A stretch of DNA of 64,000 nt from Novosphingobium sp. (GCA_017745295.1 JAGHZR010000004.1:336405-400404); one strand, 5' to 3'. Counted from the stretch's first letter, positions 1-8,962 are shown. Made by a program: numbers and translations. Notes: generated by a model not told the origin, from the letters alone.

Positions 1-781
1 AGCCCCAGGCGCCGCGCAGGTAATCGGTGAGCAGCATGGGACTGCCGCAGGCCGGCTCACCGTCAACGCGGTTATACGCGCACATGATCGAGCCGGCCTT
101 GCCCTCCACGATCGCAGCGCGGAAGGCGGGGAGATAAGTATCCTCCAGGTCGCGCTTGGTCGCGAAGATATTGTCGGTGTGGCGGCTCGGTTCGGGGCCG
201 GAGTGCACGGCATAGTGTTTGGGCGTGGCGACGACATCGGGCAGGTCGGGATTATCGCCCTGGATGCCCCGAATGAAGGCGACGCCGATGTGGGCGGTGA
301 GGAACGGATCCTCGCCATAGGTCTCCTGACCCCGGCCCCAGCGTGGATCGCGGAAGATGTTGATGTTGGGCGACCAGGTATCGAGCCCCGTGCCGATGCG
401 GCCGAGATGTCCGGTCTGGCGACCCAGCGTGTGCAGCGCCTGGACTTCGGTGCTGATGGCCGAAGCGACGTTCTGGATGAGCGGCGCGTCGAACGTGGCG
501 GCAAGGCCGATGGGTTCGGGGAAGTTGGTCGTAGGCACGGCGCCGATCGCGCCGTGCAGTGATTCCGTCCACCAGTTGTAGGCCGGAATGCCGAGGCGCG
601 GGATGGCGGGTGCGGTGTTCAGCAGTTGCGCGACTTTCTCATCGAGCGTCAGCTGGCCGACGATGGCGCGCGCCTTGGCATCAGCTTCGGCCCAGGGATC
701 GGCCGCCTGGGCATGGGCGAGAGGGGATGTCGTCAGGCACAGCATTACGGCGGCCGCGCGCAGGACAAAAACGGTCTTCAT
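1..781 (-). CDS. GH3 beta-xylosidase/glucosidase-like enzyme, 5' part only (cut by window edge)
   Basis: The first 260 codons of a glycoside hydrolase family 3 enzyme are visible; the 3' end lies beyond base 1. The start is ATG at 781. Residues 1-24 form a signal peptide ending LAHA, so the product is exported. Recognisable GH3 motifs are YNWWTESLHGA (about 69-78), RDPRWGRGQETYGEDP (about 145-159) and the substrate-binding KHY at 188-190. The YNWWTESLHG form is typical of GH3 beta-xylosidase/alpha-arabinofuranosidase-type members rather than NagZ. The catalytic nucleophile (SDW motif) lies off the window. It follows the halogenase and TonB receptor on the same strand after a 136-bp gap, so it probably belongs to the hemicellulose locus. 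Family is sure; substrate is inferred. Confidence 0.9.
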   Translation of the reverse strand, partial: MKTVFVLRAAAVMLCLTTSPLAHAQAADPWAEADAKARAIVGQLTLDEKVAQLLNTAPAIPRLGIPAYNWWTESLHGAIGAVPTTNFPEPIGLAATFDAPLIQNVASAISTEVQALHTLGRQTGHLGRIGTGLDTWSPNINIFRDPRWGRGQETYGEDPFLTAHIGVAFIRGIQGDNPDLPDVVATPKHYAVHSGPEPSRHTDNIFATKRDLEDTYLPAFRAAIVEGKAGSIMCAYNRVDGEPACGSPMLLTDYLRGAWG

Positions 782-902
782 GTCTATTTTCCCAAGGATT
801 CCTTGCCGCGCCCGGCGAAGAAAAAATGAATGTTTGATCCCGAAACTTCGGTGATGGACCGGTGGATATGGCTGAAAGTGGGGAAGCCGCTGCGTAAACG
901 GC

Positions 903-937
903 ATGGGCTGCAGCTGATCAGACTGGCTGCAGCCCAT
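903..937 (-). terminator. possible hairpin at the end of the halogenase gene
   Basis: An 11-bp inverted repeat, ATGGGCTGCAG (903-913) and CTGCAGCCCAT (927-937), spans the halogenase stop codon. There is no clear T-run, so it is either a weak terminator or an RNA-stabilising hairpin ahead of the GH3 gene. The rest of 782-917 shows nothing I can name. Confidence 0.35.
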
Positions 938-2462
938 AGGAGACGATCTTGTCGATGAGGTCGCGATGGCGGGGGAGGGCGGACCGCAAGCGGGCGGTCG
1001 CGGCGGCATTTTCACGGCGAGCACGGCCGGCAAGTGCCGCGTCGCGCATCAATCCGGCGGAATCGACGTGGGTGCGGAAGCCCATCCCGTAAAGCACGTA
1101 CTGGTAGCTTGCGGCGGGGAAGACTTCCTCCACGCGATCGAACTCGTCATGAAACCAGGGCGACTGGTACTGCCAGAGCAGAAGCAGTTCCTGCAGCCGC
1201 TCGGGAATGCTCTCCTTGCGCAGATTGTCGCGCCAGAAATCGCTGTCGGTACGCTGCGTCAGCGCATAGTGGAGTTTCAGGAAATCGATGATGCGCCCCC
1301 AGCGGTAGTGGGTCGTCGCATTGAAGCGCGATGCGACGATATCCATCACTTCGCGGCAGGCGGGCAGCTGTTCGGCAATGATCTTGGCGGAGAGTTCGAC
1401 AAGGACGATGGCGGAGGCCTCGAGCGGCTCCAGAAAACCGGCCGCCAGCCCCACTGCAACGCAATTGCCTTTCCAGAAGGTCTCGCGATGCCCCGAGCGG
1501 ATCCTGATCTTGCGGGCATCGAGGCGGTCTGCGGCCGGACCGATATAAGCGCGCAATTCCCGTTCCGCCTGTTCGTCGGTGATGTGGCTGCTGGAAAAGA
1601 CATGGCCGATGCCGCGCCTTGTCTGGATACCGATGTCCCAGATCCATCCGGCGCTCTGGGCGGTGGAAACGGTATGCGATGCGATCGGATCGTCCGGCAG
1701 ATCGTACGGGATCTGCATGGCAAGCGCGGTATCGCAGAACAGGACGTCGCTGCAGTCCTTGAACGGCACGTTCATCACGCCGCCGATCAGCAGCGCCTTG
1801 AAGCCGCTGCAATCGACGAAGAGATCGCCCTCGATCTCGCCGGCCTGGGCGGTGCCCACCGCGCGAATGTCGCCATCTTCCGTCATTTTCACGTGCTCGA
1901 CATCGGCAAGGACATGACGAACGCCGAGCTTCTCGCAGCAGTGCTTTTGCAGGAAAGGCGCGAATTTTCCCGCATCCAGGTGATAGGCGTAATTGGCCAG
2001 ACCGTCGTATTCGGCCGTCGCGATCGTCTTGGGTGCCAGTCCGTCGTCGCAGATGCGGCCTTGGGCACAGACGTTGTCGCAGAAACTCTCGTCGGTCTCG
2101 CCCGCCAGCCAGTGCGGGGCGAGGTTCACTTGTCCGAAATTCTGCGGAAGCATGAGAGGGTGATAATAACCGTCGTCGGCCTTGCCGGTGGTCCAGCGGG
2201 CGAAACGGGCGCCTTGCTTGAACGCCGCGTCGCATTCGCGGACGAAGTCGGTTTCCGATACGCCCATGCGCGACAGGGTGGTGCGCAAGGTGGGCCAGGT
2301 TCCTTCGCCGACGCCGATGATCGGAACGTTGGGGGATTCGACCAGGGTGACGGTCAGGTCCTTGCCGATGCGCGTCCGGTGCCGCGCGGCAATGACGCCG
2401 GCCGTCAGCCATCCCGCAGTGCCGCCGCCTACGATGACGATATTGCGGATGGGATGAACCAT
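918..2462 (-). CDS. flavin-dependent tryptophan-halogenase-like protein (PrnA family)
   Basis: Family members bind FADH2 and halogenate indoles, but most homologues beside TonB receptors have no proven substrate. Visible features (514 aa from ATG 2462): Rossmann motif GGGTAG (12-17), GVGEGTWP (50-57), the conserved lysine in FKQGARF (K82, aligning with K79 of RebH/PrnA), FVDCSG (215-220), and GFLEPLEAS with E345 matching the PrnA catalytic glutamate. The family signature GWxWxIP reads GWIWDIG at 272-278, so its proline is replaced. The start is set by an AAGGTGG ribosome-binding site 8 nt upstream; a farther in-frame ATG at 2504 sits inside a hairpin and is rejected. It lies 63 bp downstream of the TonB receptor. 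With SapC and the cupin protein it forms a set recurrent in Caulobacter/Xanthomonas/sphingomonad glycan loci. It may be a monooxygenase-like enzyme rather than a halogenase. Confidence 0.88.
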   Translation of the reverse strand: MVHPIRNIVIVGGGTAGWLTAGVIAARHRTRIGKDLTVTLVESPNVPIIGVGEGTWPTLRTTLSRMGVSETDFVRECDAAFKQGARFARWTTGKADDGYYHPLMLPQNFGQVNLAPHWLAGETDESFCDNVCAQGRICDDGLAPKTIATAEYDGLANYAYHLDAGKFAPFLQKHCCEKLGVRHVLADVEHVKMTEDGDIRAVGTAQAGEIEGDLFVDCSGFKALLIGGVMNVPFKDCSDVLFCDTALAMQIPYDLPDDPIASHTVSTAQSAGWIWDIGIQTRRGIGHVFSSSHITDEQAERELRAYIGPAADRLDARKIRIRSGHRETFWKGNCVAVGLAAGFLEPLEASAIVLVELSAKIIAEQLPACREVMDIVASRFNATTHYRWGRIIDFLKLHYALTQRTDSDFWRDNLRKESIPERLQELLLLWQYQSPWFHDEFDRVEEVFPAASYQYVLYGMGFRTHVDSAGLMRDAALAGRARRENAAATARLRSALPRHRDLIDKIVSYGLQPV

Positions 2463-2483
2463 GCTGATGCCACCTTGTGAAAG

Positions 2484-2511
2484 GGAAGGGATGCCGATCG
2501 GCATCCCTTCC
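2484..2511 (-). other. perfect 28-bp palindrome between TonB receptor and halogenase genes
   Basis: GGAAGGGATGCCGA followed by its exact reverse complement forms a 14+14 palindrome with no spacer; as RNA it would be a strong hairpin with a short GATC-centred loop. It lies 15 bp past the receptor stop codon and 21 bp before the halogenase start. No T-run follows on the transcript strand, so an intercistronic attenuator or mRNA processing/stability element is more likely than a full terminator. Confidence 0.6.
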
Positions 2512-2525
2512 AGGGCGAGACAGGG

Positions 2526-5417
2526 TTAGAAGCGGTAGCGAACGCCCGCCGTGAAGCGCCGGCCATATCCATAGACGTCCAGCAACTGGTTGCTGAAGCG
2601 ACCATACGTGCTCAGCGTTTCGTTCGTGATGTTCAGCGCCTCTCCAAAGACGCTGAACTGATCGGTCAGCCTGATATTCGTGCTGAGATCGATCTGGAGG
2701 CTGGAGTTCACGAAGGTTGGCTCTGCACCGAAGGCCGAGTTGTTCTGGGCCTGGCCGAACTGGAGCAGATACTTGTCGCGCCAGTTGACCGCGGTGCGGA
2801 ATTCGAAGCCGTTCTTGTCGTAGAAGGCGACGAGGTTGGCGGAATTGGCGAGCCCGGTCACGGCAAAGCCGCTGGTAGACAAGTCGTCGCGGTCATAGGG
2901 CTTGTTGGTTTCGACGAATGTGGCGTTGGCATTGAAGCCGAAGCCGCTGTCGCCGAAGACATGCTGCCATGCCAGTTCGACGCCCTTGACCGTCGCCGAT
3001 GGACCGTTCACGCGCTGCGAAACGGTGAAGACCGCAGGTTGGCCCGTTGTCGGATCGATGACGCCGTTGATCGCCTGGCGCTGCGTTCCCGCGACGATGA
3101 AGTTCGACACGTCCTTGATGAAGACGTTCACCGAAGCATAGGAATTGGGCTGGTAGTACCATTCGGCGGCGAAGTCGAAGTTGTCGGCCAGATAAGGCTT
3201 GAGGGCCGGATTGCCGCCCGTGGCGGTAAGCGCGCCCACGCGCTGTCCGCTGCCGACATTGAGAACGGGCGTCAAGGTATTGAGCGCCGGCCGGGTCAAA
3301 GTCCGCGAGGCATCGAAGCGCAAGTGGAACCTGTCGGTCAGCTCCAGCTTCACGTCGAGGGCAGGCAGGAAGTAGGAGTAGCTGCTGCTCGTCGATACCG
3401 GCTGGGCGTCGGTAAACTCCACGGTGAGCAACGTCGGATCCGCCGAACTGCCGACGATCGAGGTGGGTAGGCGGCCGATGCCTGCCGAAACCACCTTGGT
3501 GATCTCCTCGCGGCCACCGGCATTGACGCGGAACGGCATGCCCGCGATCTCGGTCTTGAAGTTCACGCCGATCCAGGCCGACCAGCTCTTTTCAACGATG
3601 CGCTGGACGCTGCCGGGATCGAGAGCCAGATCGAGCGTTCCATTGAAGCCGTTGCAACAGCCGTCATTGTAGCCCGGCGTGGCACCCGCGCCTTTCCACA
3701 GGCTTTCCAGATACTGCTGATAGGCCCGCGCGTCGTATTTGAGCAGGACCGGCGGGAGGTTGCCGGAATAGCCCGGTATCCATTTGCCGGTGCCGATCGT
3801 GCCCTGGATGAGGCTCGCGGGAATGGGAACGCCGGTGGTGCGGCCCGAGGGCGCTCCGTAACCGGCATAGGCCTGCCAGTAATTGTTGGCGAACGTGTTC
3901 CGGTTCTCCAGCGAGAACTCGTCCTCCATGTACCGCGCGCCGATCTTGATGGTGAGATCGTCCTGCTTCCACGTCGCGCCGAGGCGGAACTGCTTGATCT
4001 CGTCGCTGTTCAGCTGCTGCTGGCGAACGGTAACGTGCGATCCGATGATCGACTGGTCGGTCCAGAGGGCCTGGTTCCCGTTCGGCCCGTAAGTCGTGAG
4101 TTCGGGGAAAGCGTTGCTGCTTTTGCCGTTCACCCTGACGCCCAGCGTCGTTCCCAGCAACCCGCCGTAGCCGATGTCACCGTTCTCGCTGCTGATCTGG
4201 CCATCGGGATTGAGCCGGCTCTTGGAATAGCTGGCGTCGGCATCGAAGGTCAGGTTTTCGGTCGCGTTCCATTTGAGGTTTGCGCCGATCTGGTTGGTTT
4301 CGAGAACCGCGGTGTCGGTGCCTGCCGTGAAGTCGGTGGGTGAGCCTGCCTGGAGGAAATTGATCGCGGTGCCATTGCCGTCCAGTTCGACGTTCCGCAT
4401 GTCGCCCTGGTTGAACCAGATGCCGAAGCCGGCAATGTCGGTGACGACCTTCTGGCGCGAATAGTTGTCGTCGATGGTCAGCATGACATCGTCGGACGGA
4501 TGCCATTGGAAGGCGATGCGGCCGTCGATGCGCTCATCCTTGGTGTAGCGCTGGTCGGCGCCATACTGCTGGGCATACCAGCCGTTGACGCTTTTTACCT
4601 GACTGGGATCGCTACCGGCATCGGCCGGACTGCAACTGGCGGCCGTGCTGCCGGCAAGTTGGCACGGTGCGAACTTGCCGCCCTGCCAGCCGGATACGAA
4701 AACGCGGTTGGTCTGGGTGTCGCGCCGGGTGTAGATCGCGTCGACGAGGAGACCCATCGTGTCGTCCGCGAACGTCGTGCTGAAAAGCCCGCCCACGGTG
4801 GGAACGATCTTGCCGGCCTCGTCCTGGACCGAGCCGGAAGCGCTCAGCGCCACGCGCGTGCCCGGCTTGTCGAACGGCTTGGGATAGGCGATGTCGAGCG
4901 TCGCGCCGATCGAGCTGCTGGAAAGCGACACATCGGGCGTCTTGTAGACGGCAAGCTGGCCGACGAAGTCGGCACCGACAGTCGTGAAGTCGACCGAGCG
5001 CCCACCGGCGGCAGTCGAAATGCGACGGCCGTCTATCAGGGTCTCGTTGAAATCTCCGGCGAAACCACGGACCGAAATGCCCTGCGGCTCGCCTCTGGAG
5101 CCAGACCGCTGGATCGAGACGCCTGGCAGCCGCTGAAGCGACGCTGCCACGTTCGAATCCGGGAATTTGCCGATATCTTCCGCCGAAATGACATCGACGA
5201 CACCCGAAGATTCGCGCTTAATATCGAGATTGCGCTGGAGGGAACCGCGGATACCGGTGACGATAATGTCGCTCGCGCTAGGTTCCGTCTCGCTGCCCGT
5301 CTGATCGGCGGTTTGCGCAGCCGCGGTTCCGGCTATCGATAAAGCCATCAGGCTTGCAGCAGTGGCAAGTATTACGCGCTTTCTTGTCGCAGGCGCGCGA
5401 TTGATTTTGGACATCAT
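2526..5417 (-). CDS. TonB-dependent receptor, TonB-Xanth-Caul type
   Basis: Outer-membrane active transporter, 963 aa. Residues 1-35 are a signal peptide ending TAAAQ. The sequence DIIVTGIRGSLQRNLDIKR followed by the plug segment AEDIGKFPDSNVAASLQRLPG is the hallmark of the TonB-Xanth-Caul subfamily, which takes up oligosaccharides and related compounds. The barrel closes with GYGRRFTAGVRYRF, ending in aromatic F as outer-membrane barrels do. ATG codons at 5417 and 5414 are adjacent; GGGGAGGA upstream gives better spacing to the second. The upstream region carries a LacI-type operator (5563-5576). The halogenase and GH3 genes follow on the same strand. It probably imports hemicellulose oligosaccharides; the ligand is inferred from context. 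Confidence 0.93.
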   Translation of the reverse strand: MMSKINRAPATRKRVILATAASLMALSIAGTAAAQTADQTGSETEPSASDIIVTGIRGSLQRNLDIKRESSGVVDVISAEDIGKFPDSNVAASLQRLPGVSIQRSGSRGEPQGISVRGFAGDFNETLIDGRRISTAAGGRSVDFTTVGADFVGQLAVYKTPDVSLSSSSIGATLDIAYPKPFDKPGTRVALSASGSVQDEAGKIVPTVGGLFSTTFADDTMGLLVDAIYTRRDTQTNRVFVSGWQGGKFAPCQLAGSTAASCSPADAGSDPSQVKSVNGWYAQQYGADQRYTKDERIDGRIAFQWHPSDDVMLTIDDNYSRQKVVTDIAGFGIWFNQGDMRNVELDGNGTAINFLQAGSPTDFTAGTDTAVLETNQIGANLKWNATENLTFDADASYSKSRLNPDGQISSENGDIGYGGLLGTTLGVRVNGKSSNAFPELTTYGPNGNQALWTDQSIIGSHVTVRQQQLNSDEIKQFRLGATWKQDDLTIKIGARYMEDEFSLENRNTFANNYWQAYAGYGAPSGRTTGVPIPASLIQGTIGTGKWIPGYSGNLPPVLLKYDARAYQQYLESLWKGAGATPGYNDGCCNGFNGTLDLALDPGSVQRIVEKSWSAWIGVNFKTEIAGMPFRVNAGGREEITKVVSAGIGRLPTSIVGSSADPTLLTVEFTDAQPVSTSSSYSYFLPALDVKLELTDRFHLRFDASRTLTRPALNTLTPVLNVGSGQRVGALTATGGNPALKPYLADNFDFAAEWYYQPNSYASVNVFIKDVSNFIVAGTQRQAINGVIDPTTGQPAVFTVSQRVNGPSATVKGVELAWQHVFGDSGFGFNANATFVETNKPYDRDDLSTSGFAVTGLANSANLVAFYDKNGFEFRTAVNWRDKYLLQFGQAQNNSAFGAEPTFVNSSLQIDLSTNIRLTDQFSVFGEALNITNETLSTYGRFSNQLLDVYGYGRRFTAGVRYRF

Positions 5418-5562
5418 GATCCTCCCCTTGTTCAGACAATGTCTCGCCCGAAAGCCGGATATTATTTATAAACCGGCGATCATGTATTATAATATTATGG
5501 CAATGATTATATATAGTTCAAATCAGCAGGTGAATTCGTAAAACATCAAGCCGACACTGCGA

Positions 5563-5576
5563 TGGTAGCGCTATCA
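5563..5576. promoter_or_regulatory. LacI-type operator A1
   Basis: TGGTAGCGCTATCA, a near-perfect 14-bp palindrome centred on CG. It lies about 150 bp upstream of the TonB receptor start and is repeated almost exactly at 5939. It resembles, from memory, the XylR operator of the Caulobacter crescentus xylX promoter. The likely binder is the LacI protein at 21000-22046. Confidence 0.7.
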
Positions 5577-5938
5577 AAAAAGCAGCGCGAAAAATTCATT
5601 ACTGTAAAAAATGGACGTTAAATTATGGCAAGCCTTTCCGCTTGCAAGCACGACGGCGAAACGAGCGTCGTGAGCATCGGTCGCAGCCGCCCCTTACAGC
5701 AGTATTACGAAGCCTCGACGTTTACAGATGCGTTGCCGCAAAAACGTTCTGATGCGCAATAGTCACTGCGTGAAAATATTGAAATGCCATTATCCTCCCC
5801 AATTCAGATTATGCTCTGCCTTTGCCCCGAAGCGTTTGCGCATCGGTGACAAATCTGAATTCAAATTCGGATAGAAAGATTTCGGCCTTTAGGCGAAATT
5901 TTCATCCTCTTCCCTGTCTTCTCTTTTTCTGCATCAAA

Positions 5939-5952
5939 TGGTAGCGCTATCG
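5939..5952. promoter_or_regulatory. LacI-type operator A2
   Basis: TGGTAGCGCTATCG, matching A1 in 13 of 14 positions. It lies about 120 bp upstream of the chosen SapC start. It overlaps an in-frame upstream ATG (5938), which argues that the ATG is not the translation start. Confidence 0.7.
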
Positions 5953-6072
5953 AAACAGCCGATCAAGAGAAATTGTGGGGCTGGGCGGCAAACTGGAAAA
6001 GCGGCGAAAAAGGTAAGAAAAGAGCCGTTAACCCGTGAGACCGATCGCGGCAAAAAGGGATGGGAGAAGCAC

Positions 6073-6753
6073 GTGTCCAAAATGGAACTGCTCAGCAGTG
6101 ATAAACATGCCACAGTCCGGGCCTTGGCGGCGGAACGAACGGTTGGCTCCTTCGTCAGAGTGGTACTCGACGAGATCGTCATGGCCGCCGCTTCCTGTCC
6201 GCTACTGCTTTCCAAACATGCGGAAACGGGTGCCTTTTATATCGGCGCGTTGATGGGCTTCAAAGAACGGGAACTCTTGATCGAAAGACCGGATGGGAAG
6301 CCGTCGTTCCTACCGATGGAGTGGGATCGGGAAGGATTTTTCGCAGTTGGCGAAAATATCGCTCTCGACCGTGACAGTCGTCGCTTTGCCGAAGACCAGG
6401 GAGAATTGCTGTTCGACCAGCATGGCCAGCCGACGCCATCACTGACGGCAGCGCAAAGGGCGCTTGGACGGCTGATAGCCGCAAGTGCAGGCACGGATCT
6501 TTTCATCGCGGAACTGGTCGCCCATCGCCTGATCGAGCCGATCGATATTTCGCTGAGTTTCGACGACGGTGAGCGTTTGCGACTGGATGGGCTTTATACG
6601 GTCAGCCTCGATGCGATTGCGGACCTGGATGACGCGTCCTCGCTGCGTCTCCTGCGAGCCGGTCATTTGCAGATCGCCTATGCCATTTCGGCATCGCTCC
6701 AGCACATCGCGCTGATGTCACGGCGACGCAACGAGCATTTGGTTTCGGTTTAA
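6073..6753 (+). CDS. SapC family protein
   Basis: A protein of about 226 aa of the SapC family. SapC was named from the Campylobacter S-layer locus, and its biochemical role is unknown. The body, from MELLSSDKHATVRALAAER through PLLLSKHAETGAFYIGALMGF and the repeated LIERPDG/MEWDREGFF segments, matches the family; no signal peptide or membrane segment is evident. I chose GTG 6073, preceded by GGGAGAAG; ATG 6082 is an alternative. The open frame reaches back to ATG 5938, but that codon lies in an operator and would add a Lys/Arg-rich extension. It sits 12 bp before the cupin-8 gene, probably in one operon. This pair regularly accompanies TonB receptors and halogenase homologues in glycan loci. 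Confidence 0.82.
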   Translation: MSKMELLSSDKHATVRALAAERTVGSFVRVVLDEIVMAAASCPLLLSKHAETGAFYIGALMGFKERELLIERPDGKPSFLPMEWDREGFFAVGENIALDRDSRRFAEDQGELLFDQHGQPTPSLTAAQRALGRLIAASAGTDLFIAELVAHRLIEPIDISLSFDDGERLRLDGLYTVSLDAIADLDDASSLRLLRAGHLQIAYAISASLQHIALMSRRRNEHLVSV

Positions 6754-6765
6754 GTCTTGCCAGCG

Positions 6766-7776
6766 ATGATCGGCGGGATAGCCCAAATCGATGTCGCGGA
6801 GATCGGAGACGCCGCTGGCCTGGCTGCGTTGACGCGCGAATGCCGTCCGGTCGTGGTGCGGGGCGTCGGTGATGACTGGCCGCTCTACGTGGCGGCGCAA
6901 GCGGGCGCCGATGAGGCGCTTGCCTATCTCTCCGAACGGGATGCCGGGCTGACGGCGGAGTATTTTTCGGCGCCGATCGCGCTGGATGGCCGGTATCACT
7001 ATGGAGAGGAGCCGGGGAGCTTCAATTTCTCGCGCAAGGTGATGGAAGTCAGGGAGGCGCTGGAGCGCATTCGTCACAATGCGTCCGTCCCGGTGGAAAC
7101 CGGTTATGTGGGCTCACTTCCAGCCGATTCCTACTTTCCCGCTTTTGCCGCGCAGAATCCGTGCGCGTTGCTGGCCGACGGGGTCCGGCCACGCCTGTGG
7201 CTCGGCAACCGGTCGACGACGGCCTGCCACTACGATTCCTACGACAATCTGGCGTGCGTGGTTGCCGGCCGGCGGCGCTTCACGCTCTATCCGCCCGAAG
7301 CGATCGGTGACCTCTATGTCGGACCGATCGATCACACTCTATCCGGTCAGCCGGTTTCGATGGCGGCGGGGTTGGATGACGTGGATGGCCGATATCCGCG
7401 CTTTGCCGAAGCGCGAGCCAAGGCCTGTGTCGTCGAACTTGGGCCAGGCGAAGCGCTCTATCTGCCCAAGTTGTGGTGGCATCAGGTGGAAGCGCTCGAT
7501 CCGGTCAACATCCTCGTGAACTACTGGTGGGACGGGTTTTCCGCGGGACCGGACTCGCCTTATGCGGCGCTGCTGCTGGCCATGATCGCCATAGCCGAAC
7601 GTCCTGCTCCCGAGCGTGCCGCATGGCGTGCCTATTTCGATCACTATGCTTTTCGGCCGGATGGACACCCCTTGGCGCACTTGCCGGAAACGCAGTATGG
7701 CGTTCTCGGACCGCTGGCGGAGGGCCATTACGGCCGCATCAGGACCTTGGTGATGCGTATGCTTCGGGGTGCGTGA
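6766..7776 (+). CDS. cupin-8 (JmjC-like) Fe(II)/2-oxoglutarate oxygenase family protein
   Basis: A double-stranded beta-helix protein of the cupin-8 group, related to FIH/JmjC hydroxylases. The iron-binding triad is visible: HYD (H155, D157) and the distal histidine in WWHQVEAL (H239), so an active Fe(II)/2-oxoglutarate oxygenase is plausible. Numbering is from ATG 6766; a TTG at 6757 would add three residues, and neither has a strong ribosome-binding site. The gene begins just after the SapC stop and is followed by the esterase at 7819. Members of this group beside SapC and halogenase-like genes are widespread in Caulobacter and sphingomonads but have no assigned substrate. Protein hydroxylation or modification of an imported molecule are both possible. 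Confidence 0.85.
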   Translation: MIGGIAQIDVAEIGDAAGLAALTRECRPVVVRGVGDDWPLYVAAQAGADEALAYLSERDAGLTAEYFSAPIALDGRYHYGEEPGSFNFSRKVMEVREALERIRHNASVPVETGYVGSLPADSYFPAFAAQNPCALLADGVRPRLWLGNRSTTACHYDSYDNLACVVAGRRRFTLYPPEAIGDLYVGPIDHTLSGQPVSMAAGLDDVDGRYPRFAEARAKACVVELGPGEALYLPKLWWHQVEALDPVNILVNYWWDGFSAGPDSPYAALLLAMIAIAERPAPERAAWRAYFDHYAFRPDGHPLAHLPETQYGVLGPLAEGHYGRIRTLVMRMLRGA

Positions 7777-7818
7777 GGCGCTCGTCGGGATGTGATAACA
7801 ACTGGAGAGAGGGTAGAT

Positions 7819-8883
7819 ATGGGGCAGTTGAAGAATATTGCCGTATATTTGAGTGCCGCTGCATCGTTTATCGCAGCGCCGGCGCAGGCTCAGGTAGCGA
7901 CCGAAGGACCGGCAGCGGTCGTCGGTGCAAAATCGATCAGGATCGAGCGCATCAAGGTCCATGCACCAACTATCGAGGGCAATCTGGAAGGCGAGACCGC
8001 CGACCGCGACGTGTTGGTCGTGCTGCCTCCCAGCTATGGGACGGAGCGTAACCGGCGCTATCCGGTGGTCTATGCGCTCCATGGCTACTCGATCGGTGCC
8101 GAGCAATGGGCCAGGGAAATTCATCTGACCGTTACCGCGCAGAACGCTTTCGCCAACGGCGCACGCGAGATGATCCTGGTACTGCCCGATTCAAAAACGA
8201 TCCATAACGGGTCCATGTATTCCAGTTCGGTCACGACCGGGGATTTCGAGACATTCATATCCAGGGATCTGATCGCATACATCGACAGCCGATATCGAAC
8301 GATAGCGAAGCGAGAAAGTCGCGGGCTGTCCGGTCATAGCATGGGCGGCTACGGCACCAGCCGCATCGGCATGAAGCATTCCGATATGTTCGGCGCGCTT
8401 TACATGATGAGCCCGTGCTGCCTCTCGGCGAGGGATGCGGGACCTATGGATCCGTCGGCGCTGAAGCAACTTGATGCGGTGAGGACGCCTGGTGATTCTG
8501 CGGGACTGCCTTTCCTGCTTCGTGCGCAATTGGCGATAGCGGCGGCATGGTCGCCCAATCCGGATAAACCGCCTCTGTACCTGGACCTGCCCGTCAAGGA
8601 TGGGACGGTTCGCAACGATGTGCTTGCTAAATGGGCAGCCAATGCGCCGCTGTCCTTCGTCGATCAGTATATCGGCAATCTCAAGCATTATCGCGCGATC
8701 GCCATCGATGTCGGTGACAAGGATGGGCTGAAGGACGATGCGCGGACACTGCACGAGACACTGGATCGCAATGGCATCGCCAACCGCTTCGAGATCTATG
8801 ACGGGGACCATACCAATCGCGTAGCGTGGCGTTTCCAGGATCAACTGATGCCGTTTTTCTCGCAAAATCTCGTTTTCCAATAA
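7819..8883 (+). CDS. secreted esterase of the Fes/CE1 (putative esterase) family
   Basis: Alpha/beta-hydrolase of 354 aa. Residues 1-25 form a signal peptide ending AQAQ. The nucleophile elbow GHSMGG (S174), the oxyanion segment ALHGYSIG and the late catalytic His in YDGDHTN (about H331) fit the esterase D/CE1 fold used by acetylxylan and feruloyl esterases. ATG 7819 is chosen for GAGAGAGGG upstream and because it places the signal peptide at the N-terminus; GTG 7792 would add nine residues. Beside hemicellulases it most likely removes acetyl or feruloyl groups from oligosaccharides. It follows the cupin gene by 42 bp and may be its operon partner. Confidence 0.82.
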   Translation: MGQLKNIAVYLSAAASFIAAPAQAQVATEGPAAVVGAKSIRIERIKVHAPTIEGNLEGETADRDVLVVLPPSYGTERNRRYPVVYALHGYSIGAEQWAREIHLTVTAQNAFANGAREMILVLPDSKTIHNGSMYSSSVTTGDFETFISRDLIAYIDSRYRTIAKRESRGLSGHSMGGYGTSRIGMKHSDMFGALYMMSPCCLSARDAGPMDPSALKQLDAVRTPGDSAGLPFLLRAQLAIAAAWSPNPDKPPLYLDLPVKDGTVRNDVLAKWAANAPLSFVDQYIGNLKHYRAIAIDVGDKDGLKDDARTLHETLDRNGIANRFEIYDGDHTNRVAWRFQDQLMPFFSQNLVFQ

Positions 8884-8913
8884 CAAGGCACCGGAAAAGG
8901 CAGGCGAAGCGCT

Positions 8914-8927
8914 GGTTAACGTTAACA
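8914..8927. promoter_or_regulatory. LacI-type operator A3
   Basis: GGTTAACGTTAACA, a palindrome with CG centre, lying 85 bp upstream of the acetylesterase gene. The bases that follow, AAAACCG, are identical to those after operator A4 at 20789-20802. Confidence 0.7.
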
Positions 8928-8934
8928 AAAACCG

Positions 8935-8962
8935 TTGCCAGCTCTTCGAACATCATTAGGCT
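8935..8962 (+). promoter_or_regulatory. candidate promoter of the acetylesterase-arabinofuranosidase unit
   Basis: TTGCCA (8935-8940), a 16-bp spacer and TAGGCT (8957-8962) form a modest sigma70-like promoter just downstream of operator A3. Confidence 0.4.

Larger units (their letters stand above)
5418..6072. promoter_or_regulatory. divergent regulatory region between TonB receptor and SapC genes
   Basis: About 650 bp without a convincing gene separates two divergent transcription units. The segment 5450-5530 is notably AT-rich against a GC-rich background, as expected for the receptor promoter. Two LacI-type palindromes lie here, one near each gene. A T-rich pyrimidine tract (5900-5930) precedes the second operator. 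I cannot fix -35/-10 boxes with confidence. Confidence 0.55.

Noticed and set aside
966..2480. Long plus-strand open frame antisense to the halogenase gene
   Set aside because: GC-rich antisense shadow; the minus strand carries clear halogenase motifs.
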